From: Brachionus plicatilis
Taxonomy: Eukaryota > Rotifera > Eurotatoria > Ploima > Brachionidae
Direction: 5' to 3'
Assembly (NCBI GenBank): GCA_010279815.1
Contig: QEOQ01000141.1
Location: 1,482,176 to 1,546,175 of the forward strand
DNA: 64,000 nucleotides
Positions 32,301 through 44,300 of the stretch are shown piece after piece; positions within the stretch are counted from its first letter, which is position 1, and each line of letters starts with the position of its first letter. The notes beneath the pieces are model-generated. The model had not been told where the DNA came from. It was given only the letters and a program-made list of their open reading frames with translations, and made no database searches. The position numbers and the translations under genes were made by a program.

Positions 32301-35300
32301 TGAGAATAAAAAACTTTGGAAAGAAGGTTACAGTCAATAAAAAAAGAAAATTTATTTCAATAATAAGTAAAAAGATTTTCATTTGAAGGCAGTAAAATTG
32401 TTTGCCTTTTTTTTCTGTTCATCCAAAATTTTTTCATTCCCTGTATCTTAATTTTAAACCAAATCAATTCAATTATAAAGATAGTTTCATAATAGAAATA
32501 AAAATAAGTTGCTTTAGAATAAATTTAAATTTTGAAATTCCTAACTTTCACTAAAATTAAGAAGTCATAAGAATTTTAGAAAATAGATAAAATTTCTTTA
32601 AATTAAAAAAAATCCCCATCCTGTATATTTAGCAAATAGCATGATTCCCTGCTAATTATTTGAAACAAAAAACTCATTTTTTTTCCAATTTTAATTTTTA
32701 TTTAAATTTAGTATTCAGTTTTAAATTTTGATCAATGTACGTGTTTTGAAAATGATCAAATATTGGAGCAGAGTACCCGAAAATCAGACTGTTCGGAGGA
32801 AAATTCATGGAAAATTTATAGAACCACAAGCACTAGAAATGACATGCCAACCAAAAATCTCAAACTTGAAGTAAAAATAGTTATCATACGAGATCCGATT
32901 GAAATGGGCGATCCAGTAGGACTGGACATAAAAAGTTCAAGTGATCAAAACTACATTTTATCGGTAAATTTTGGTGACAACACAGTTAAATCAATTATTG
33001 GTGACGGCTTTGTTTTCCATGAATATTTGGATGTGGGTCTTAAAAAAGCAAATATCAGCGCTTTTAGTCTAACAAAAGGAAAAAGGTCCTTTAATCGATT
33101 AATAGAATTTAGTGTTAATTCAATTAAGGACCGGGAACCAATGCACTCAGTAAATCTAAAAGTAGATACCTTATCTGAACGAGATGTAAAAGTCTCGATT
33201 GTTTCAGCTGGGGGTCTACCATACACCTGTCAACTGGATATGGGCGACTCAAGTGAGACTGTAATGTTGGAACCGGTGAACAGAGTGCATACATTTATCA
33301 AAGACCACTCGTACAGCCACACAGGTATTTACAACATATCGGTAAATTGCAAAAATCTGAACGGAATCGGAAATGAAGCAGCAAGCTCAGTGCTAATTTA
33401 TTTGCCTGATCTGACCAAGACAAACCCCTACACTGTCTTCGACAATACCTATGTAGCTAAAACATATTCTCAAATTATTATGCCTAGGCCTAAAGATCCA
33501 AAAATGGACATTGATCTAGCTCTACCATTTGCCACTATCAGTCCAGGATTGGAATTTAGAGTCATAGATCCACTTAATAAAGAGACAGACATAAAATTTA
33601 TTAGCAAACCATCTGCTGGACAAAATCAATTGACAATTAAAATCAAGGCGGAAAATTTGAAAAATTTTAATGAAAATTATCTCCAGGTATTGTTAAAGGA
33701 TTTGGTCCTAGCCAGCTATTTGATTGTGCTAGAAGACTCCGAGGATCTAAATGTGTCAATTGATGTTGCTACCAAAGTTTTGGTTGAAAATAAGCCGGTT
33801 GATTTTGAGATTACGGTGCCAAGAACCACCAATTGTTTGCTGCGAGTCGATTTTGGTGATGACCAAGTGAAATTTTTTACAATGCACAGCTTTGAAAAGC
33901 CGGACAAGAAAAGCTTCACACTAAAACTGGACCACATCTATACCATGGGCATGAATTTTTACCGTTTCAAAGTCTCTTTGGCAAATCACTTGAAAAAAAT
34001 TGAACTAAGCAAAGATCTTCATTTTGAGACCAGTTTGCCAAGATTCATTCTAAATGGGGTGGTACATGTACCAGACGTGAATATACCAATCGATTTTAAG
34101 TTGTTTACTGACCCTCAAATCGAACCAGTCAAAGTCGATATGATAAATATCAATTTTGGTGCGAACCATTTTCTAAATTTTAAAGCTTACAACTTTTCCA
34201 AATCAAATTCGTTTAGCTTAAGCTTTAGGCACAAGTTTGACCAGCACGGATACTTTGACGTCACTGCCAACATTAGCAATCAAATCAGCTACCAGATCAG
34301 TGTCTATAGAGTCAAAGTAGGTCTTGATTTGAACACAGCCACAGCAATTGTACTGAACAACTTTGCCAATATTTACGAACCAATTTACTTCAAGCTGAAT
34401 GTAAATGGAGGAAATGGATACAAAGTAATTGTGGATTATAATGATGGACAAAAAATGCTCCTGCCATGGAAGTATGTTTCAAGCTCTGGCCACGAGATCG
34501 AATCAGTTCCAGGATACATGCAGTCAAATGCAGCGTTCAATCAATCTGGAATATATTTTTCTCATCAGTACTCTTTGCCTGGCATTTATGAGCCCACTGT
34601 TGACATAATTAGTCCTTTTGGTCAAATAAACATCAAATTTTGTACCAAAGTTAAAATTGTGCCAGAGCCAATTATCCAAACAAACGAGACCATGGACCCG
34701 AGTTGTTTTGTGCAAAGAGAAAACATCGATTTCTATTTGAATAATGTAACTGTAGGTGATGAAACATTTATGAAGATAGCGCGCGGAATGCCCAACATTT
34801 TTCACACCGGCTTTGTGTCGTGTGTTGAGCCCGAGCTGAACAATTTGGCCACAAGATGGATGTTGATGAGAATACCAATGGGAAAGTCTTTGGACCATGA
34901 AGTGGAGGCCTCTAAATACTGTTCGATCCAAAGATCTGACAGTCAATTGTCAATAGAAGCAGGTGAGCTTGAGTTCGGCAATTACAGCCTGCGGGTCTAT
35001 TCATATCGGCCCCAGGAGCCTGAAAATTATGTCCGCCACGGGGTCTATCTGCTCAAAGTGGACACCAGTCCGCTGAAAGTAAGCTTGAATAATGGCATCA
35101 AAAGTGTTGAGTTGAATTTGGAAGAGTCATTTTTGTTGAGCTTTTACGACAAAACCTATGACCCAGACTCGAAGGTATTTGCGGACAAAACAGATTTTGA
35201 GTTCTATTTTGTTTGTGTTCAGGATTATTACAGCAAAAGAGACTTGGTTAAAAAAATTCAGAATTCAATGTTTGCTTTAGATTTGGACTTGGCTGCTCAT

Positions 35301-38300
35301 GGCTTGAACTTGGCCTTTTATTCCGACGATCTTAAGACTTGGTTTTATGAGAAAGATTGCTTTAAAGTTCGGCCAGAAATGACCATGGCTCAAAATCCGA
35401 TATCGGTGAGAAATAGAGATTTGTTGATTAGTGGCGATACTCTATTGCTGAATCAGTCTCTGGCCATGAATGTACAGCTATATGCGGTAAAAAAAGGCCG
35501 AGTCAGTGTAAGCCAGCAGGTTATTGTTACAATGAATATGAGTAAACTATTTTCGATTTCGTTGGATTCCGATTTTGACCAAATAAATGATCAATTGAAT
35601 AAGCTGGACGATTTGGCCAAGCAAAATCCTCAAAAAGCTTTGAATATTTTGACAGGTTTTGCCAGTGTTGTGAACAACAAAGCAGCTGATCCGGTTCATA
35701 ATCAAGTAAATTTTTTTTTGAAAATTTAAATTTTTTTTATTTTTAAAAATTAAATTTAGACAAAGAGCACCAATAAAACAGATGTTGATGCCGGAAAGGA
35801 ATTCTCTAATGTAAAATTTAAATAACTAAAAAGAACATTATTTTGTATTCGAAGTGATTAATTAATTTAGATCACCTTATAGGCGTTAATAAAAATAATT
35901 ACGAATCAAGATTAAGAAGGCCTATTCAATTTTTATTTTCTAAGATAGATGTAATTTTGCTTTCAAAAAAATATGAAGATTCGTAGAAAAACTAATTAAA
36001 AAAAAATTATATTATCGTTCAAGACTCATTGACATTTTTTTTTAATTTGATAGAAACTAACTTTTAGAATTTTTTTTTCAAAGGTATTTTATTACATTTT
36101 TTATATTTTTATAAAGAAAAATTTTTTAAGGAAAAATTTTAGAATATAGAATTTGATTAAGTAAATTAATGTGAAAAATTTTTTCGTTTTCTTTCCATGT
36201 TAATTAATACAGATTATAATTTCCTGGAAAATTCTATGAAAAATATATCTTTTGAATTACTTAAAGGAATAAAAAAACTTACGAATTGAATGTTAACAAA
36301 AATATATTCAAAAAATAAATAAAGTTTTATTTTTTATTCAAACTCTTTTTAGAAAATCTTTTCAGATAAAATAAATTTTAATGTGTCGATTTTTGAAATA
36401 AAAAAAATTTATTGATAATGGATTCTAATACATTATGATACATTTCCAATAAAAAATCTAAATTTTTCGAAATTATATACAATACAATAAGTTATTTTGA
36501 AAGTTTTAAAAATACTCAATTTTTAATTTCATTATTTCAAAGATTTTTTTTATTTATAAAATTCCTAATTTTTTTTTGACAAATTCTTATATGAAATTAA
36601 ACTAGTAGTAGTAGTAGTAATGGTAAAAATAACTGCGACTCGAGCAAGTCGAGATAAACCGTAAGGCTGTGGCAGTTCTTTGTAATCAGACCAGATTATG
36701 TACCATTAAACATTCATCAAATCTTTCTTTGAAGAAATTTAATGAATTTGCTTCAACAACATTTTTTGGTAAACGGTTCCACTCGTTTACAACCCTGTTT
36801 GTGATAATGTTGAACGGTGATGTCCAAGACTTAGAATTTTTAATTTTCTAATGTTTTTAAACTGCTGCATAGTTAATGAAAACAATTAATGTATTATTTG
36901 AATTTTTTTAAGAAAATATAAAGTTAGGATTTTACGCCCTGAGAATTTCTTCCTTTTTATTCGTTTATCTGACGAAAATTAAATTAAATAGCTTTCTATG
37001 GGGATCATAAATCTAACTTTCATCCTTAATTAAAAAAAGAGGCTAAGATAGTATTAAGAATTCGTGATAATTGTCTTTATAAGTTTTTTTCTGAGTTTTA
37101 TACAAGAAAATTGTTATTAATTAATATAAAAAAATTATTTTATTTTTAATTAATTAATTTATTTATTTTCAAAAAAAAACAAAGTAAATTTTAATATATT
37201 TTTAAAATTTTATGCCATTAATTAATTCTAAATTATTTCTCTTAAAATTTCTTTCTTTTAATATTAATTTCAAAAAAGTTAGTTTTTTCAATAAATAAAA
37301 ATTTAAATCAAATACTCTGATTAAATATAAGATCTCAACTTAATTAACAATAATTAAAAATGAAATTTTTTAATTTTGCACTTCGAAAAAATTTGAGACA
37401 AATATTTAATATCAAAAATTTTCAAATTTTTCTTAAGATTCGCAACCGGATGTTGGGCACTGTAGGTAACATAGTTGATCGTGTAGATGATGGAGATTCA
37501 ATTTTGACTGCAGCTCAAACAGTTGGTTCGGTATCATCGAATTCAGATCAAATGCCAATAGAAAACCAGGATAGTGGTAGTTTTGCGATTGAAAAAATGG
37601 GTGACAAGGCAAAAAATTTAGGAGACCAAGGCCCTGAAATGGCTAATGAAATAGCTTCTTCAATTCTGGGAGCAACTGGAAATACTTTTGATGCAGCGAT
37701 CAAAACAGTTCCGATGGCTCAAGAAAATTTTACAGACCCGGGTCTCTTGGAACCAGAGGAAGAAAAACCACCTGTTATTTTACCAGCCAAAATAACAGCT
37801 CCGCTAGAATTTTATGAATGTGATGACTGTGATGATTTTCCGGATGAGGTTTATGAAGAAATTCTGGTTCAGGAAGAAATACAATTTGAAAAAGAAGAAG
37901 AAACAAGAAAACACACGGCGGAAATTGCTAAAAGAACTTTTAATGGTGTTTCTGGCGCTGGATTAGCGTTAGCATCAAGTAGCTCAAATGGCTCAAATAT
38001 GACCAGAATACAACAAAAAAACATGGCTTTAATAGTTGGCAAAAAAAATTTGAATGACACTGAGAACGAAAGTGAGACTGAATTCAGCACTGAGGGTGGT
38101 TTGTCAATAGTAATGCCCGTCATTTCCAATGTGGTAAATACATCCAACTCATCTATGCCCTCGTCGATTGTCACATCCATGATTGCATCAAATGAGAACC
38201 CTCTACAAAGCTCTAAAAGCAAAGCATCAGGCATGATTGTAAGCTTAAAGCTTACAGACGACTTTGGCAATCCAATTGTTGTTAATAACACTGCAGAGCC

Positions 38301-41300
38301 ATTTAATATCAAAGTGCCAGCCAGTGTTCCGGCACCATTTTTTAAGGCTTATGTAAATCAAACTGGCATAAATTACCATAAAGTAATCTTTAAAACAGAA
38401 AAAAGGAAAAATTAAAAAAATTTTATTTTCAGCTATTTTTGGCAACCAAAGCAAGTTCTTTGCATTTTGTAATAAAACCTGAAATTCCAGGTGACATTTA
38501 TCATATTTACATCAAATACTCAAAGACAAAAGTTACAACTGTTTATCCGGATGAGAAGCATCATGACTATGCGTTCACTTCGCCGAACTTGCTTTACACT
38601 GATCCATCTAATGAACTTATGTATACTGCTTTTATATCAAACAATGAAACAAAAGGAAATGGTACATATTATATTGGAGTAAAACTTGCTGGTAAGTTTA
38701 AGTTTTAATAAAATAAAATTAAAATGCTCCAAATTAAAAAGTTTTTTTTCAAAAAGTTTTTCATAAATTTTTAAAATATTATGCTTTTGTACTTTTAGCT
38801 AATATTTTCTAATTATTTAAAAAAAAAAATTATCAAGAATTTTGGATAAAAATAGTAGCAATGTTATACTTTTTCATACTAATAATGCATATTGATTTTT
38901 CTCCTAGAATTTTAAAAGGTTTTTCAAGTAAATAAATTATTTTTGAATTATAATTAAAGCTTTTTTTTATGTTTTAGACTTTAAAAAAATAGCAAATAGA
39001 TTTTAAAAATAATTAAATACTGCAATAAAAAATCTAAAAGGAAATAAAATTTTTCCAATAGTATTTTTTTAAAACTAATTAAGTTGTGAAAAGCTAGAAA
39101 ATTATTTTTTAATCCTCCACGTGTTTCAAATTCATTTATTTTCCTATTATTCAAATTAATTTACAGAAATTTTTTCAATTTTTTCCAAAGAGGAAAATAT
39201 CTTACGGTTTTGACAAATTCGGTTCAAAAAGATAAAAATTAAAAAAGTTAAAATTTTGAAATTTTACCGGTATTCAAATTTTTACGGTATTCTCTGGATC
39301 GAAAAGTAAAATAAGGATCGAAAATAATTGTTTAATCATTATAATTTTTTATAGTTCGACGATTATGTGTGAAATATGGTAAATTTAAATTAACACCTTA
39401 ACTTTAAATTGGACAAATTTTAATTTTTTTTTAATCATTTTTTGGATCACCAAAGTTGGATCATGAAAAAATAATATATTTAAAAATTTATGTTTTTAAA
39501 ATTTACAGAAATTTTTCTGCATTCTTAATAAAGTTTGTCGGAACTAAATCCAACCGTCAATAATTATGCTATCAAATTTGATAAATTTAAAAAAATGAAT
39601 TAAATTGGCAAATTGAAGTTTCAGATCAAATTTTAAGATCAAAACGATCATTTTAAATATTAAAACTTAATTAATCCAATGATTTAAATAATTTTTAAGG
39701 AAATAAATACTAAACATTACTTGGCATGTTATGTCTAATAATGTTTCCTTATCAAATTAACATCAAAATGATTGATTTCTAATTTATTTAACAAAAACAA
39801 TCAATAATTTAAATAATTCAGGTAAAGTTTAGTCACAGATTCAAATTTATAACTTTTATATCCATTCATTTAAACTGAAATAATTTTTTTTCTACTTAAA
39901 TAAATTTTAAATTTTAAAACAGTGAATTTTTTTGTCTTTAAAAGTAAATTTTCATTAAAATCAATTAAAATATTTAAACCTATTAAAGTTCAATAAAAAG
40001 TAACATTTTAATATTTTAAATATGAAAATAAACTTGACGTGATCCACGCAGTATTACTACTACTACTACTACTACTACTACGTGACATGTCATGTAATTG
40101 CTTTTGAAAAAATTTATTTTTTCTCTAATATAAAAATAAATATTACAATTTATATTTTGATCTTTTGATCTTGATCTCAAACTTCAATTTGCCATTTAAA
40201 TTTCTGTATTTTTTTGGGACATAATTTTTAATACATTAATTTGTATTTAAATATTTAAAAAATAAATTGAAAAAGCCATTGGTTGTTTACAATTTTAAAC
40301 GAAAAAAATAATTGTGAAATAAATTATTATTTCTTGTTAAATTTTCTTAAATTTATTTTATTAATTAATTTTAAAAATGATAACAAATTCAATAACAGAC
40401 TTGTACAAAAGTCACAATAAAAAGTCTCAAAAAGTCATTAAAAAGTACAAGTCTTGACTTTGACTTGTTGGAAAAAATTTAAAAAGTACAAGTCTTGACT
40501 TCGTAACTTTAAAGTTATTATTAATTTATTTAAAGAAATTAATTATTGATTAAAAAATATTATTAAATAAAAAATATTTTCATTTCATATATTTTTTTAA
40601 AAATAAAGTAATTAAGAATTTTAGGAATTTTTTATTTAACTTAACGATAACTTTTATTTAAAAAAATATTTATTTTTAACTTAAATCTTTAAAAGATCAA
40701 AATTACACCGCAAAAGTGTTGTACTTTTTAAATTTTTTCCAACAAGTCAAAGTCATGACTTGTACTTTTTAAATTTTTTCCAACAAGTCAAAATCTTGAC
40801 TTGGACTTGACTTGAGACTTGTGACTTTTAAACAACTCTGTTCAATAATTAATTTAAAATTAAAAATTTGATGTCTATTTATTTAATACAATTTTTATGA
40901 TGTAATAAAATTTTTTTGGAGCATTTTTTTTTGTCATAATTTAGAATAAAGTAGATTGAATTAAAAAATTTCAAAAGTCGCTTCCAATCTGTCAAGAATA
41001 TGGCTTAATGAGACAAATTCAACCCATTACATTTCCTATTACAATATCAGAATATTCTCTACTGCATGCAAATACTGGAAAGAAGATACGAATGAATGGG
41101 GAACCGATGGGTGCTATGTAGGACCTAATACAATTCACAATATGACCGAGTGTTTGTGCTATCACTTAACAACATTCGGAACTGATTTTTACGTACCACC
41201 AAACACAATTGATTTCAGCACGGTATTTGGAAAATTTAAAGATTTAAGTGAAAATGCAGCAGTGTTTGCCACCGTTGTTTCCATTTTAGGGGTCTATATT

Positions 41301-44300
41301 TTGAGCGTGATTTATTTCCGCTATAGAGACAAAAAAGATTTGGTTAAGTGGGGTGCCACTCCTTTGGCTGATAACTTGCCAACAGACAGGTATTTTTATC
41401 TAGTCTCAGTCCAAACTGGAGTAGGCAAAACTACCGGAACTACCAGCAAAATAGGGTTCGTTTTGTCTGGCGATCAAGCTGATAGTGGTGTAAGGAAACT
41501 TACGGATGATAAAAGAAAAGTAAGTAAAATTTTATTAAATGAGTGTATAAAATAGACAAAAAAAAGACTAAACTTTGTTGGCTTTTGATTTATGATTTGA
41601 CTCCAATGAATTAACAGAAGTTAATGAATTAACGCTAGCTTTACGTTTATTCTTTTTTTCGACGAGATCAAAGTTAAAGTAGCCAAGCATGTTGTGCAGG
41701 TCCTGTGGGTTACTTTTTTGACATGAATTATCATAGTTGCATTTATTTACATATCTTAGCTGTAGTGAAGCCAATTTAATTGATTCTAAATTGATGCCAT
41801 CGAAAATATCTGCTGCGGCATCACGACGACGTAAAGGACACTTGAACATTGCTTTATTCGGATAATAATTTTCATCCATTAAAAATTATAATAACATTTT
41901 TTTTAAATCTAAACAAAATTTTTTTTTCAAAAATATGATAAAATTGACAAAAATAAAAATGAGGAGTTTTTATTTATCAAAAATGTGAAATAAAAACGAT
42001 TTAATTTTTTTTATTGAATTTTATTTCTTATCAAATCTTAATTGCGACAACAAGGGACATATTTTTCTAAAAATAGCTAAATTTTTTGTTTCTATTTTTT
42101 AAATGTCTCGGATCGATAAGATAGACATGTTTTAGATAAGATAGACATATTTAATCCTAAACAATATTTTCATTTACTTTTTAATAGAAAAAATCTGAAA
42201 AGCTTTCCATTATAAAGAAAAGAAAATTTTTCAACTTTAACTATCACTTGCCGGATATTTGTTTAGTTTTTTTAGATGTAATATTTTTTAAAATTTTTAT
42301 TGATTCAAAAAAATTCCATCTTTAGAAAAGTTAATAGTTTTGATGTCAAAAAAGCAAAAAATAAAAAACAAATTGAAATTAAATCTGCCTAAATTGTCTT
42401 ATTATTTACCAAATCGATACTTGGAAAATATTTATTTGGACACAAAAACAAAAGTTGATCTTCAAATATTTCCGAGATCACATTTTTAATTTTTTTTAGT
42501 CTATTTTTTCCTAATCAACAAGACTTGATCAATGTAAAAAATAAAATGACTCTTTGAAAAATTAAATAAATGATAAGATAAAATTTTGAAAAAAAATGCA
42601 ACCTAACAATTCTAAATAGAAAAAATAAAATTATTCTTTTTTTATTTGTATCACGTCTCTGTCGGCTTGAATAATTAAAAGATCATAACAAAAAAAATTA
42701 TTAAAATTTTGTTAAAGGCGTTCAAATCAGGAAGCATATGTAATTTTATAATGGGCGTTGAAGAGCCTCTGGGCTCGTTACAGTACCTGAGAATATGGCA
42801 CGACAACTCGGGCAAAGGCGACTCAAAATCTTGGTATTTCAACATGGCAACTGTAATAGATCTCCAGACTAAACAAAAGTAAGAATTGCACCATTGGCTT
42901 ACAATTTACACATTAAATTTCTCCAAGATCCAATTTTGTGTGCAACCAGTGGTTTGCTGTTGAAAAAGGCGACGGACAAATAGACCGTGTTATACCAGAA
43001 GCTTGTCAAAATGATCTCGTTTCATTTCAGCATTTATTTACCCAGTCGGTAAAGAAAAAATTTACCGATAGTCATCTATGGTTCTCTGTGTTCGCCCGGC
43101 CCTCCAAAAGCTCATTCACAAGAGTCCAGCGACTTTCGTGCTGCATGTCTTTGCTTTTTACCACCATGATAGCCAATGCCATGTTCTACCGCAGTGATGA
43201 GAATGTCAAGACCAAGTCCGGTGTTCTAGAAATTGGACCCGTCAAGTTCACCATGTCTCAAGTAAAAAATTTAGATGGAAAAAAAATTTTTTTGTTAATT
43301 TTATTTTAAAGCTGTACACAAGTGTGATCAGCACCCTGATTGTTTTACCTGTTAATTTGATCATTGTGACCTTGTTCAGAAAAGCCAAGATTAAGGGTGC
43401 AAGTTTGCTTAAATCCCGCAAAACGGGACACATTGCCAGGCAGCAGTATTGGCGAAAAGTTAAACAAATAGAGAATATAGAGCTGCCTGACAATGACGGA
43501 TTCGATAGGGTTTCTTACTTTAATGTCGATTTGGCACAAAAAAGTCAATCGAATTTTGAAACCAAGAATGTTGCGAAACAAAAATTGTAATTTTTTTTAT
43601 TTTTTTTTTAAATCGATTCTAACTCAAGTGTTCTTTTTTGTGTTCTTGATGCATTTATTTTTGATGTAAAACCATTTTAAGTATCATAAACAATCGGAAT
43701 TATACCCCAAATGCATTTTTATTCTATTTTTAGATTTAATTTTATTTCAAATATTAAATTAGGCTTTTGCTACGTTTCTCTTTTTAAGACTCAAAATAGT
43801 TATGTTAATTAGAAATTTTAAATAAGATTTTTATTTTTGAACCTTATTTTGTTCGGCTTACCAAAGACATTTTTGAAAATTGGACCTATTTGAACAGTTG
43901 ATATCATGATTTGTTTGGAAAATTTGATTCTATCAAATGACAGATATCTAAAGAATAAGACTTTTTGAGCACACTCTTGCATAATTATTTAAATTTGTCG
44001 AAAATAAGAATTCTAAAAATAGGAGAAAAATTCTATTTTTTTGAAATGATCAAAAAATAAAATTCCCATAATAGAATCTGAACCACTAAAATTTTAGAAA
44101 AATTATTTTGGAAAATTAAATCCTGTAATTCTGAACTACATTCAAATATCTGGTTTTGACCCTGAATGTTTGGTAGCTGCACATAGTAAATATTTTCAAT
44201 TCTTTTGGAAATAAATTTTTCTAAACATTTAAGACAATTAGAAAAAATAAAAATATCAAGAAATTTGTCTTTTTTCCAGTTTGAATAGATAAATAATTAT

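Larger units (their letters stand above)
38692..40977 (+). other. intron 5 of the polycystin-like gene, with two MITEs
   Basis: A 2.3-kb phase-1 intron inside the region that leads to the GPS. It contains inverted-repeat elements at 39607-40193 and 40396-40840; the remainder is AT-rich without signal. Confidence 0.8.

Noticed and set aside
34524..34946. 140-codon minus-strand frame inside exon 2 of the polycystin-like gene
   Set aside because: It is the antisense shadow of the REJ/PKD coding sequence; no start context or independent signal.
37869..38312. 147-codon minus-strand frame opposite exon 4
   Set aside because: Shadow of the polycystin-like coding strand, whose frame is supported by splice phases and family motifs.
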